Of a DNA stretch of 24,637 nucleotides, positions 14,316 through 22,239 are shown piece by piece (the stretch's first letter is position 1; the number at the start of each line of letters is the position of its first letter). The stretch lies in the NCBI GenBank assembly GCA_036265535.1, contig DATAOV010000090.1, forward strand, positions 1-24,637, given 5' to 3'. Below the pieces are notes generated by a model. The model made no database searches. It worked only from the letters and a program-made list of their open reading frames with translations, and had not been told where the DNA came from. This DNA comes from AC-32 sp036265535 (GTDB taxonomy: Bacteria > Actinomycetota > Thermoleophilia > Gaiellales > Gaiellaceae). A program made the position numbers and the translations under genes.

Positions 14316-16208
14316 ATGTCAAGAAGGCGCAGGCAGCAGCGACTCGAGCGCGTCCTCGGGACGCCGGCGCTGTTCTCGACCGCCTACGGCAACGTCGGCT
14401 CGTCTATCTACTACGCGCTCGGCGTCACCGCCGTCTTCGCGCTCGGGCTGACGCCGATCGTCTTCGTGATCGCGGGCGTGATCTTCGCGGCCACGGCGGC
14501 GACGTACGCCGAAGGGACCGTGCGCTACCCGGAGGCGGGCGGCTCCTCGAGCTTCGCGCGCCACGCCTTCAACGAGCTCGTCTCGTTCGGAGCGGCCTGG
14601 GCCCAGATGCTCAACTACATCATCACGATCGCCATCTCGGCGTTCTTCGTCCCCCACTACCTCTCGATCTTCTGGGGTCCGCTGCGGGAGAACCCCTGGG
14701 ACATCGTCGGCGGCGGAATCGTAATCGCGCTCCTGGTCACGCTGAATATCGTCGGGATCCAGGAGTCGGCGCGCGTCAATATCGGGCTCGCGCTGATCGA
14801 CTTCGCGACGCAGGTGCTGCTCGTGATGGTCGGTTTTGCTCTCATCTTCAGCCCGCACGTCCTCTCTTCGAACATCCACTTCGGCGTCGCCCCGACCTGG
14901 CAGAACTTCTTCCTCGCGATCCCCGTCGCGATGATCGCGTACACCGGGATCGAGACGGTTTCGAACCTTGCCGAGGAGGCCCGCGACCCCGTCAAGAACA
15001 TCCCGCGCTCGATCAGGTTCGTCGCGATCGCGGTCTTCGTCATCTACTTCACGCTCCCGTGGATCGCGCTCTCGGCGCTGCCCGTCACGCAGAACCCCGA
15101 CGGCAGCTACCAGACGCTGCTGGGCGTGGGGCCGCCTGAGGGCTTCTCAAACGACCCCGTGCTCGGGCTCGTCGAGAACCTCGGTGTTCACGGAGCCGTC
15201 CTCAGCGCGATGAAGATCTACGTCGGGGTCCTCGCGGCGACGATTCTCTTCATCGCCACGAACGCCGGCGTGATCGGGGCCTCCCGCATCACCTACGCGA
15301 TGGCGAGCCACCGCCAGCTGCCCGAGGTCTTCCGGCGGCTGCACCGCAAGTTCAAGACGCCGTACATCTCGCTGCTCTTCTTCGCCGGCGTGATCCCGAT
15401 GATCGTGCTGCTTCCAGGCAAGACGAACTTCCTCGGGACGATGTACTCGTTCGGCGCGATGCTCTCGTTCACGATCGCGCACGCCGCGATCGTGGCGCTG
15501 CGCTACAAGGACCGGGACGCGGAGCTCATCTACCGGGCCCGGCCGAACTTGCGCTGGCGGGGTGTTGATTGGCCGCTGTTTGCGCTCTTCGGCGGGCTCG
15601 GGACCGGCCTCTCGTGGCTGGTCGTGGTCGTGCAGGAGGAGGCGACGCGCTGGGCGGGCCTCGGCTGGCTCGCGGCGGGGTTCATCACCTACGCCATCTA
15701 CCGGCGGCGGCTCCACGTGCCGCTGAGCGAGACGGTACGGGCGCCGATCCCGATCGGGCCGGGGGTGGCGCTCGAGTACCGCAACGTGCTCGTCCCGGTC
15801 GTGCACCGGCGGGAGTCCGAGGAGGCGGTGGACCTTGCCTGCCGTCTCGCCACCGAGCGCGGGGCGACGATCGCCGCCGTGACCGTGCTCGAGGTGCCGC
15901 TCGAGCTGCCGCTCGACGCCCCGCTCCCCGAGGCGGCGGAGCTGCGGGCTCACGACCTGCTCGACGAGGCCCGTGCGATCGGGGACGCCTACGGCGTCGA
16001 CGTCGTCGGCCGTCTCGTCCGTGCTCGTCGCGCCGGCCGCGCTATCGTCGACGAGGCCCAGCTACGAAACAGCGAGATCATCGTGATGGGCTCCCCGCGG
16101 CGAGATGTCCGTCGCCGGAGCGGGAAGATCTTCGGCGACACCGTCGACTTCGTGCTCAAGCACGCGCCGTGCCGCGTGATGGTGGCCGCGGCCCCGAGGG
16201 CCGCGTGA
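14316..16208 (+). CDS. APC-family permease with C-terminal universal stress domain (first)
   Basis: This is a 630-aa secondary transporter. About 12 membrane helices fill residues 15-460, opening with PALFSTAYGNVGSSIYYALG (broken first helix) and YAEGTVRYPEAGGSSSFAR. From about residue 485, LEYRNVLVPVVHRRESEEAV starts a UspA-like domain ending in the nucleotide-loop-like MGSPRRDVRRRSGKIFG. KimA-type potassium importers also combine an APC core with a Usp-like tail, so K+ is a candidate substrate; amino acids are the alternative. ATG 14316 is preferred because the sequence then parallels the second copy; there is no Shine-Dalgarno between element B and the start. The stop overlaps the next small gene. 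Confidence 0.88.
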   Translation: MSRRRRQQRLERVLGTPALFSTAYGNVGSSIYYALGVTAVFALGLTPIVFVIAGVIFAATAATYAEGTVRYPEAGGSSSFARHAFNELVSFGAAWAQMLNYIITIAISAFFVPHYLSIFWGPLRENPWDIVGGGIVIALLVTLNIVGIQESARVNIGLALIDFATQVLLVMVGFALIFSPHVLSSNIHFGVAPTWQNFFLAIPVAMIAYTGIETVSNLAEEARDPVKNIPRSIRFVAIAVFVIYFTLPWIALSALPVTQNPDGSYQTLLGVGPPEGFSNDPVLGLVENLGVHGAVLSAMKIYVGVLAATILFIATNAGVIGASRITYAMASHRQLPEVFRRLHRKFKTPYISLLFFAGVIPMIVLLPGKTNFLGTMYSFGAMLSFTIAHAAIVALRYKDRDAELIYRARPNLRWRGVDWPLFALFGGLGTGLSWLVVVVQEEATRWAGLGWLAAGFITYAIYRRRLHVPLSETVRAPIPIGPGVALEYRNVLVPVVHRRESEEAVDLACRLATERGATIAAVTVLEVPLELPLDAPLPEAAELRAHDLLDEARAIGDAYGVDVVGRLVRARRAGRAIVDEAQLRNSEIIVMGSPRRDVRRRSGKIFGDTVDFVLKHAPCRVMVAAAPRAA

Positions 16209-16378
16209 GCTCCTACCGCTCTCTGGTGGCGATCTTCGGTGTCGTCGCGATCGGCATCGGGATCGCGATCCTGATCCAGACGGCGCGGCAGGGCGGCGGC
16301 GTGGGGTACCTGATCGGCGCGCTCTTCATCGGCCTCGGAGCAGGGCGCCTCTTCCTGCTGTATCGACGCAGGCCGTAG
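16205..16378 (+). CDS. Small two-helix membrane protein
   Basis: This 57-residue protein starts at GTG 16205, overlapping the permease stop as GTGA. It has two hydrophobic segments (VAIFGVVAIGIGIAILI and GVGYLIGALFIGLGAGRLFLL) joined by a short Gly/Gln/Arg turn, and ends in a basic YRRRP tail. I do not recognise a family. Its coupling to the permease suggests a small accessory subunit, but it could be a generic DUF-type membrane protein. It sits in the 196-bp gap between the two permease genes. Confidence 0.65.
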   Translation: MSSYRSLVAIFGVVAIGIGIAILIQTARQGGGVGYLIGALFIGLGAGRLFLLYRRRP

Positions 16379-16392
16379 ACCAGCGGCGGGAG

Positions 16393-16398
16393 TAACCT
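16393..16398 (+). promoter_or_regulatory. -10 box for the second APC permease
   Basis: TAACCT fits the TAnnnT pattern and ends six bases before GTG 16405, the geometry of a leaderless transcript. A GGGAG at 16388-16392 is too far upstream to be a good ribosome site. Confidence 0.4.
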
Positions 16399-16404
16399 CC
16401 GCTC

Positions 16405-18300
16405 GTGGCGCGGAAGATCCCAGGGCTCCAGCGGGTCCTCGACGCGCCCGCTCTTTTCTCGGTCGCCTACGGCGAGATCGCCTCGTCGATCTACGTCGCG
16501 CTCGGGATCATCGCCCTGCACGCGCTGGGCCTCACGCCCGAGGTGCTCGCGCTCGTGGGCGCGCTCTTCCTGGTCGTCGCGCTCTCGTACGCCGAGGGGA
16601 CGACCGCGATCCCGGAAACGGGCGGGGCCGCCACCTTCGTCCGCCGCGCCTTCAACGACCTCGCCGGCTTCTTGACCGGCTGGGCGCTCTTCCTCGACTA
16701 CCTGATCGTGATCGCCCTCTCGGCGCTCTTCATGCCGCACTACCTCGGGGCGGCGCTCAAGTGGGAGTCGCTCGAGCACAACCCCTGGGACGTGGTGGTC
16801 GGCGTCGGAGTGATCATGGGAGTCGCGCTCGTGCGGCTCGTGCGGCGCTCGGCGTTCTACCGCTACGGGATCGTCGTCGCCGTCCTCGACCTGCTGACCC
16901 AGCTGATGCTGGTCGTGCTCGGCTTCGCGTTCCTCTTCTCCGGGGAGGCGCTCACTCACGGGGTCTCGATCGGGACGCATCCGACCTGGCACCAGATCGT
17001 CTTCGCGCTCCCGCTCGCGATGCTCGCCTACACCGGCCTCGAGACCGTCGCGAACCTGGCCGAGGAGACGCGCGAGCCGGGCCGCGACCTGCCGCGAAGC
17101 CTCTTCTCCGGGATCGGCCTCGTAGTCGTGATCTACGTCGCGATCGCGCTCGTCGCGCTCTCGGCATTTCCCGCCCGCAGCGGCTCGACGGGCCTCGGCA
17201 CCGACTGGCTGCGGGCGCCGCTGATGGGGATCGTCGACGCCCTCGGCGATCACCTCCCCGGTGGTCTCGACACCGCCCTCCGCGTCTACGTCGGTCTCAC
17301 CGGGGCGGTCATCCTGCTGGTCGCCGTCACGACCTCGATCTCGGGCTTCACGCGGCTCGCCCACTCGCTCGGCGAGCACGGCCAGCTCCCGCGCGCGTTC
17401 GGCCGCCTGAACCGGCGCACGCTCGTGTCGCCTCAAGCGATCGTCGCCGCCGCGCTCATCTCGTCGGCGCTCATGATCGGCACCTCGTTCATCAAGGACG
17501 ACGTGGCGTTCCTCGCCAGCCTGTTCAGCTTCGGCGTCCTCGCGGCGTTCACCGCGGCCCAGCTGGCCGTGATCAAGCTCCGCTACAGTGAGCCCGAGCT
17601 CCGGCGACCGTATCGAGCGCCGGCAAACGTTCGCATCCGCGGGATCGAGGTCCCGCTCCCGGCGATCGTCGGCTCGCTCGCCACCTTCGCGATCTGGGTC
17701 GCCGCCATGGCCACGCACGCCGGCGCCCGCTACGGCGGCCCGGCCTGGCTCCTCGCCGGCCTCGTCGTCTACGGCCTCGTGCGCAAGGGACGAGGCGAAG
17801 GGTTGCTCGAGCACGTTTCGGGGCCGTCGGAGCACCTGCCCGAAGCGGAGTTCAGCAGCATCCTCGTGCCGATGAAGCTCGGTGCGATCGGCGAGGAGAT
17901 GGTCGCGACCGCGGTCAAGCTGGCGGCCGAGCGCGGGGCCGACGTCGAGGCGATGTACGTGATCCGCGTGCCCCTCGACCTCCCGCTCGACGCGGACCTC
18001 GACGAGCAGGAGGAGAGCGCCGCGGCCTCGCTCGCCGAGGCGACCCTCCTCGGTGCCGACCTGGGCGTCCAGGTGCGGGGTGTCACGATCCGGGCCCGCT
18101 CGATCGGCCAGGCGATCGTCGACGAGGCCCGCCAGCGTGGCAACGACCTGATCGTCTGCGGCTCCTCGCCCCGCTGGCGTCGGCAGGCGCGGTTCTTCTC
18201 ACCCACAGTCGAGTACGTGCTGCGCAAGGCGCCCTGCGAGGTGCTCGTCGTCGCCTTCCCCGAGGGCGTGATGGAGGAGGACGGCTCGATTCTCGAGTGA
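16405..18300 (+). CDS. APC-family permease with C-terminal universal stress domain (second)
   Basis: This is a 631-aa paralogue of the first permease with the same layout: PALFSVAYGEIASSIYVALG at the first helix, YAEGTTAIPETGGAATFVRR, about 12 helices, and a Usp-like domain from about residue 482 (SSILVPMKLGAIGEEMVATA) with DLIVCGSSPRWRRQARFF near the end. The tandem arrangement points to duplication followed by divergence. It is followed after 14 bases by two TrkA-type genes. A similar association of an APC permease with ceoB/ceoC-like genes is known from mycobacteria, to my recollection. The substrate is K+ or an amino acid; the sequence alone does not decide. Confidence 0.88.
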   Translation: MARKIPGLQRVLDAPALFSVAYGEIASSIYVALGIIALHALGLTPEVLALVGALFLVVALSYAEGTTAIPETGGAATFVRRAFNDLAGFLTGWALFLDYLIVIALSALFMPHYLGAALKWESLEHNPWDVVVGVGVIMGVALVRLVRRSAFYRYGIVVAVLDLLTQLMLVVLGFAFLFSGEALTHGVSIGTHPTWHQIVFALPLAMLAYTGLETVANLAEETREPGRDLPRSLFSGIGLVVVIYVAIALVALSAFPARSGSTGLGTDWLRAPLMGIVDALGDHLPGGLDTALRVYVGLTGAVILLVAVTTSISGFTRLAHSLGEHGQLPRAFGRLNRRTLVSPQAIVAAALISSALMIGTSFIKDDVAFLASLFSFGVLAAFTAAQLAVIKLRYSEPELRRPYRAPANVRIRGIEVPLPAIVGSLATFAIWVAAMATHAGARYGGPAWLLAGLVVYGLVRKGRGEGLLEHVSGPSEHLPEAEFSSILVPMKLGAIGEEMVATAVKLAAERGADVEAMYVIRVPLDLPLDADLDEQEESAAASLAEATLLGADLGVQVRGVTIRARSIGQAIVDEARQRGNDLIVCGSSPRWRRQARFFSPTVEYVLRKAPCEVLVVAFPEGVMEEDGSILE

Positions 18301-18302
18301 GC

Positions 18303-18308
18303 TAAGGT
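18303..18308 (+). promoter_or_regulatory. -10 box for trkA1
   Basis: TAAGGT (TAnnnT) ends exactly six bases before GTG 18315, the spacing expected if transcription starts at the start codon. It lies in the 14-bp gap after the permease gene. The genes may also be transcribed together from upstream. Confidence 0.4.
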
Positions 18309-18314
18309 GAGACG

Positions 18315-18746
18315 GTGAAGGCACTCATCATCGGCTGCGGCCGCGTCGGCTCGAACATCGCACTCCAGCTCGACCGCGAAGGGTGGGACGTGACCGCCGT
18401 GGACGAGAAGGAAGAGGCGATCGGGCGCCTCGGCGATCACTGGGCCGGCGGCTTCGTGCTGGGCCATGGAATGGACACCAACGTCCTCCGCGAAGCCGGC
18501 ATCGAGGACGCGGACGCCGTCGTCGTCGCCACCGACGGCGACAACACGAACATCGTGATCGGGCAGGTCGCGCAGCAGCGCTTCGACAACCAATGCGTCG
18601 TCGTGCGGGTGCTCGATCCCGCGCGCGCCGAGTTCTACCGGCAGCGCGGCCTGCGCACGGTCTGCCCGACCTCCGTGGCGATCGACGTCCTGCTCGACGC
18701 GGTCCGCGCCTGCGAGGTGCGGCCGGCGGAGGCCGCCACCACCTGA
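18315..18746 (+). CDS. TrkA/RCK N-domain protein (CeoB-like)
   Basis: This is a 143-aa cytosolic protein with a single RCK N-type Rossmann domain. IIGCGRVGS provides GxGxxG at residues 7-12 and Asp30 ends the second strand, which suits NAD(H) binding. Then come GHGMDTNVLREAGIEDADAV and VVRVLDPARAEFY, typical of the family. There is no RCK C-domain. It is followed by a second, longer TrkA protein overlapping as TGATG. Such pairs regulate K+ transporters in response to nucleotides. No TrkH/KtrB channel subunit is present nearby, so the two APC permeases upstream are the obvious candidates for regulation (inference). Confidence 0.9.
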   Translation: MKALIIGCGRVGSNIALQLDREGWDVTAVDEKEEAIGRLGDHWAGGFVLGHGMDTNVLREAGIEDADAVVVATDGDNTNIVIGQVAQQRFDNQCVVVRVLDPARAEFYRQRGLRTVCPTSVAIDVLLDAVRACEVRPAEAATT

Positions 18747-19411
18747 TGTACCTCCTGATCGCAGGCGGCGGAAAGGTCGGCGCCAACTTCGCGCGCATGC
18801 TGCTCAAGGACGGCCGCCACGAGGTGACGCTGATCGAGCAGCGGCACGACCGCTTCGAGCGGCTCGAGCGCGAGTTCGAGCACCAGATCCACCTCGGCGA
18901 CGCGACCGAGATCTACGTGCTCGAGCGCGCCGGGATCGCGCGGCCGCCCGACGTGGTCGCCGCACTCACCGGCGACGACGAGGACAACCTGATCATCAGC
19001 CAGCTGTCCCAGGAGAAGTACGGCGTCCCCAAGGTGATCGCGCGCGTCAACGATCCCCGCAACCAGGCGCATTTCGACCTGCTCGGGATCTCGCCCACGG
19101 TCTCGGCGACGCGCGGTCTGATGGCGCTGATTGAGCACGAAGTGCCCGAGCACGACCTCGTGCACTTGCTCGAGCTGCGGAAGGAGAACCTCGAGATCGT
19201 CGAGGTGCAGATCGACGAGAACGCTCCCGCCGCCGGCAAGCGCGTGGAGAAGCTCGACCTGCCGGAGGGCTCGCGCCTGATCTCGATCATGCGCAACGGG
19301 CGCTCGGAGATCGCGGTCGGAGCCACCGAGCTGCAACCGGGCGACCAGGTCCTGGCTATCCTCCAGCCGGGCAAGGAGGACGAGCTGAGGCGGGTCCTGC
19401 TCAAGAGTTGA
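18746..19411 (+). CDS. TrkA protein with RCK N and C domains (CeoC-like)
   Basis: This is a 221-aa protein. LLIAGGGKVGANFARML gives the nucleotide loop and Glu31 ends the second strand. HLGDATEIYVLERAGI and VIARVNDPRNQAHFDLLGI follow. An RCK C-domain occupies about residues 140-221 (EIVEVQIDENAPAAGKRVEKL ... ELQPGDQVLAILQP). ATG 18746 overlaps the stop of the first TrkA gene, so they are coupled and probably form a heteromeric ring. It ends TGATG into the next gene, a sugar-dehydrogenase-like protein of apparently unrelated function. Confidence 0.92.
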   Translation: MYLLIAGGGKVGANFARMLLKDGRHEVTLIEQRHDRFERLEREFEHQIHLGDATEIYVLERAGIARPPDVVAALTGDDEDNLIISQLSQEKYGVPKVIARVNDPRNQAHFDLLGISPTVSATRGLMALIEHEVPEHDLVHLLELRKENLEIVEVQIDENAPAAGKRVEKLDLPEGSRLISIMRNGRSEIAVGATELQPGDQVLAILQPGKEDELRRVLLKS

Positions 19412-20499
19412 TGCGGTGGTTCGGGGTCATCCTGGCGCTGCTGGCGGCAGCGCTGCCCGCGGTTGCGGGCGGGGCCGGCCAGCAGTCGCAGCTGCGCCTG
19501 CGGCCGTTCGCCTCCGGGCTCGACTCGCCGGTGTTCGTCGGCGCGCCGCGCAGCGAGCCTGGGAAGCTCTACGTCGTCGAGCAGTCGGGCGTGATCCGCG
19601 TGCTCGCGAACGGGAAGCTGCGCACGCAGCCGTTCCTCGACATCCGCAACCGCGTCCGGAGCGGAGGGGAGCAGGGCCTGCTCTCGGTCGCTTTCCACCC
19701 GAACTACGCAAAGAACCACCGCTTCTTCGTCTACTTCAACGACAAGACCGGGGACGTGCGCGTCTTCGAGTTCCGCTCCAATGGGACCGTCGGGCTGCCG
19801 AACACGGCCAGGTCTCTCTTGCGCGTCGGGCACCGCCAGTACTCCAACCACGACGGCGGGCAGCTCGAGTTGGGGCCGGACGGCCGGCTCTACGCGGGGA
19901 CCGGCGACGGCGGCTCGGGCGGGGATCCGAACAACCACTCGCAGAACCTGGGCTCGCGGCTCGGCAAGCTGCTGCGCCTGAACGTCAACAGGCCGGGAGC
20001 GCGCTGGCAGATCGTCGGCTACGGGCTCAGGAACCCATGGCGCTTCTCCTGGGACCGCGTCACCCACGACCTCTACATCGGCGACGTCGGGCAAGGCGAG
20101 TGGGAGGAGGTCGACGTGCGCACTCCCGCCCAGCAGCGCGGGCTGAACAACTACGGCTGGCGCGTCTACGAGGGCCGCGCGCGCTACCAGGACGGCCAGC
20201 AGCCGAACCCGCGCGGGACGCTCGTCTTCCCGATCGTGACCTACCCCCACAGCCAGGGCTGCTCGATCTCGGGCGGCTACGTCTACCGCGGCAAGGCCGT
20301 GTCGTCGGCTCGCGGACGCTACTTCTACGGCGACTACTGCGAGGGGACGATCTGGAGCCTGCGCGCCGTGAAAGGGAAGCTGCTCGGCGTGCGCCGCGAG
20401 CCGTTCAAGGTCTCGGGTCTCTCGTCGTTCGGAGAGGACCCCGCCGGCGAGCTTTACGCGGTCTCGCTCAACGGCTCGATCTACAAGCTCAGCCGCTAG
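19411..20499 (+). CDS. PQQ-type glucose/sorbosone dehydrogenase-like protein (first)
   Basis: This is a 362-aa exported six-bladed propeller of the soluble aldose dehydrogenase family, which oxidises sugars with pyrroloquinoline quinone in studied members. A signal peptide (about residues 1-21, ending AVAGGAG) precedes FASGLDSPVFVGAPRSEPGK. The catalytic-base position is present as His147 in SNHDGGQLELGPDGRLYAG, comparable to His144 of the Acinetobacter enzyme. GDGGSGGDPNNHSQNLGSRLGK and YGLRNPWRFSWD are further family blocks. ATG 19411 overlaps the trkA stop; a TTG one codon upstream is less likely. Whether this organism makes PQQ is not visible here. Confidence 0.9.
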   Translation: MRWFGVILALLAAALPAVAGGAGQQSQLRLRPFASGLDSPVFVGAPRSEPGKLYVVEQSGVIRVLANGKLRTQPFLDIRNRVRSGGEQGLLSVAFHPNYAKNHRFFVYFNDKTGDVRVFEFRSNGTVGLPNTARSLLRVGHRQYSNHDGGQLELGPDGRLYAGTGDGGSGGDPNNHSQNLGSRLGKLLRLNVNRPGARWQIVGYGLRNPWRFSWDRVTHDLYIGDVGQGEWEEVDVRTPAQQRGLNNYGWRVYEGRARYQDGQQPNPRGTLVFPIVTYPHSQGCSISGGYVYRGKAVSSARGRYFYGDYCEGTIWSLRAVKGKLLGVRREPFKVSGLSSFGEDPAGELYAVSLNGSIYKLSR

Positions 20500-20511
20500 G
20501 AGCTCCGGCGC

Positions 20512-20517
20512 TACTGT
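20512..20517 (+). promoter_or_regulatory. -10 box for the second propeller gene
   Basis: TACTGT matches TAnnnT and ends seven bases before GTG 20525, with no ribosome site between. This supports 20525 rather than 20516 as the start, with a leaderless mRNA. Confidence 0.4.
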
Positions 20518-20524
20518 GTGCGGC

Positions 20525-21625
20525 GTGAGACTCGCCGCCGCGCTGTTTGCAGCCTGCGCGGTCGCGGTGCCGCTCGCGGCCGCCAAGGCCGACCGGACGG
20601 AGCTTCGGTTTCGGCCCTTCGCCTCCGGGCTGAGGGGCGCGTGGTGGATCGGCGCGCCGCGCAGCGAGCCGAACAGGCTCTACGTGGCCCAGAAGGGAGG
20701 GCACGTCCGCGTGCTCGTGAGCGGTCGCCTTCGCCCGCAGCCGTTCCTCGACCTCCGCGGGCTCGTCGAGAGTGCCGGGCCGGAGCAGGGTCTCTTCTCG
20801 CTCGCCTTTCATCCTCGGTACGGGGCGAATCGTCGCTTCTTCGTGGCCTATGCGGACAACCGAGGCGACACGCGCGTGGTCGAGTACCGCTCCGACGGGT
20901 TCCGCGCGGTGCGGCGCGTCCGGCAGCTGCTTTTCGTCGACCAGCCCTACACGCGGAACGGCGGCGGTCAGCTCCAGTTCGGCCCGAACGGGCTCCTCTA
21001 CGTCGGCATCGGCGACGGCGGCGGGACGACCGGAGATCCGGGGAATCGCGGACAGACGCTGTCGAGCCGGCACGCCAAGCTCCTACGTCTGAACGTCGAC
21101 CGGCCCGGCGCCCACTGGCAGGTCGTCGGCTACGGCCTGCGCTTCCCGTGGCGCTTCTCATTCGACCGCGCCACCGGTGCCCTCTACCTCGCGGATCGCG
21201 GAGAGAGGCGGTGGGAGGAGCTCGACGTCCGACCGCGGGAAAAGCTGGGTCGGCTCGCGAACTACGGCTGGTCGCGGTACGAGGGCCATGCGATCTACAA
21301 GTCGGCCGGCCTCAACCGTCGCGGTGAGCTCGTCTTCCCGGTCGCCGTGCACCCCCACCGGGAAGACGATCCGCTCGAAGCGTGCTTGATCACCGGCGGC
21401 TACGTCTACCGCGGTTCAGCAGTCCCGTCGGCCCGTGGCCGCTACATCTACGGCGACGCGTATACGAGCGAGATCTGGAGTCTCCGGCTCTCGAAGGGAA
21501 GGGCGACCGACGTGAGGCGCGAGCCGGTCATGCTGCAGAGCGTCTCGACCTTCGGCGAGGACGCACGCGGCGAGCTCTATGCGGCCGCTCCGCGCCATGG
21601 TCGGATCTACAAGCTCGGCCGCTAG
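20525..21625 (+). CDS. Glucose/sorbosone dehydrogenase-like protein lacking the catalytic His (second)
   Basis: This is a 366-aa paralogue of the preceding gene, with the same signal peptide and propeller blocks: FASGLRGAWWIGAPRSEPNR, EQGLFSLAFHPRYG, GDGGGTTGDPGNRGQ, YGLRFPWRFSFD and GGYVYRGSAVPSARGRYIYG. At the position of the catalytic histidine it reads TRNGGGQLQFGPNG, with Asn145 where the neighbour has His147. It may therefore be non-catalytic or use another substrate or cofactor. GTG 20525 is preferred over 20516 because of the -10 box spacing. It ends in a convergent 4-bp overlap with the minus-strand gene. Confidence 0.88.
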   Translation: MRLAAALFAACAVAVPLAAAKADRTELRFRPFASGLRGAWWIGAPRSEPNRLYVAQKGGHVRVLVSGRLRPQPFLDLRGLVESAGPEQGLFSLAFHPRYGANRRFFVAYADNRGDTRVVEYRSDGFRAVRRVRQLLFVDQPYTRNGGGQLQFGPNGLLYVGIGDGGGTTGDPGNRGQTLSSRHAKLLRLNVDRPGAHWQVVGYGLRFPWRFSFDRATGALYLADRGERRWEELDVRPREKLGRLANYGWSRYEGHAIYKSAGLNRRGELVFPVAVHPHREDDPLEACLITGGYVYRGSAVPSARGRYIYGDAYTSEIWSLRLSKGRATDVRREPVMLQSVSTFGEDARGELYAAAPRHGRIYKLGR

Positions 21626-21846
21626 CCCGTTCGGCGGCGGCGAACCTGCGGGCCCTGCTGGCCGAGAGCCGCGTAGGCGAGCGCCTGGAGCGATTCGTTC
21701 AGAGCCCGGACCTCGTGCGCGAGCGCGAGAAAGCCTTCGTTGTGGTCGAGCCGGCGATTCATCGTCTGCAGCTCGGCTCGCAGCGAGTCGAGCCGCTCGA
21801 GGATGGCGTCGAGCTGCCGGTCGTCGAAGATCTTGCGATCGGACAC
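21622..21846 (-). CDS. Short coiled-coil hypothetical protein
   Basis: This is a predicted 74-aa protein, strongly helical, with heptad-like spacing: DDRQLDAILERLDSLRAELQ, then MNRRLDHNEGFLALAHEVRAL. It ends in a basic RRRR tail. I do not recognise a family. It lies just downstream of vanZ on the same strand. A TAGAAT box overlapping the vanZ stop (21854-21859) ends seven bases before GTG 21846, so a separate leaderless transcript is possible; GTG 21849 is an alternative start. It could be a small dimerising or structural protein. It remains tentative because high-GC DNA gives many spurious ORFs. Confidence 0.55.
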   Translation of the reverse strand: MSDRKIFDDRQLDAILERLDSLRAELQTMNRRLDHNEGFLALAHEVRALNESLQALAYAALGQQGPQVRRRRTG

Positions 21847-21856
21847 CACTCGAATT

Positions 21857-22222
21857 CTACGGAGTCGTCTCGGTCGATCGCGGCGGCGTCCAGAGCCTCA
21901 GGGCGAGCAGCCCGAGCAGCAGGCCGGCCGCGTCGATCGCCACGTCGATCGGGGACGCGTGGCGGCCGCTGACGAAGTGCTGGTGGATTTCGTCCGAGAT
22001 CGCGTAGGCGAGCCCGCACAGGAAGGCCGGCAGTTCGCTGCCGAGCGCGCGGACGAGGAGCGCGGCCAGGATCGCGTACTCGGTCATGTGCGCGCACTTG
22101 CGCAGGATCGTGTCCCATACGCCGAGGTCGGTCCCGAGGCTCGGGATCGCGGAGAAGGCGAAGATGACCGCGGCCCAGAGAACGACCGGGGCCCAGAGCG
22201 AGAAACGGCGGGGCAGAGCCAT
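21857..22222 (-). CDS. VanZ family membrane protein
   Basis: This is a 121-aa protein with three to four membrane helices. The family pattern is clear: WAAVIFAFSAIPSLG, RKCAHMTEYAILAALLVRAL, then AYAISDEIHQHFVSGRHASP and DVAIDAAGLLLGLLAL. VanZ-type proteins confer low-level teicoplanin resistance in one known case, but most chromosomal members have no proven role in the envelope. ATG 22222 is preceded by TATCAT at nine bases. It is transcribed divergently from the cobalamin riboswitch operon. Confidence 0.88.
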   Translation of the reverse strand: MALPRRFSLWAPVVLWAAVIFAFSAIPSLGTDLGVWDTILRKCAHMTEYAILAALLVRALGSELPAFLCGLAYAISDEIHQHFVSGRHASPIDVAIDAAGLLLGLLALRLWTPPRSTETTP

Positions 22223-22231
22223 CGAGGGGCC

Positions 22232-22237
22232 ATGATA
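22232..22237 (-). promoter_or_regulatory. -10 box (TATCAT) for vanZ
   Basis: On the minus strand TATCAT matches the consensus at five of six positions and ends nine bases before the vanZ ATG. The same bases read CATGAT on the plus strand, which could serve the riboswitch operon, so the two divergent promoters may overlap. Confidence 0.45.
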
Positions 22238-22239
22238 GG

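Noticed and set aside
13898..14316. Short ORFs of 62 and 70 codons within element B
   Set aside because: Low-complexity products derived from the repeat arms; not kept in element A.
16213..17835. 540-codon minus-strand ORF opposite the second permease
   Set aside because: Composition is that of a shadow frame (Glu/Arg/Asp runs) and the opposite strand is a clear permease.
18913..20586. 557-codon minus-strand ORF opposite trkA and the first propeller
   Set aside because: It spans two real genes on the other strand and shows no motif.
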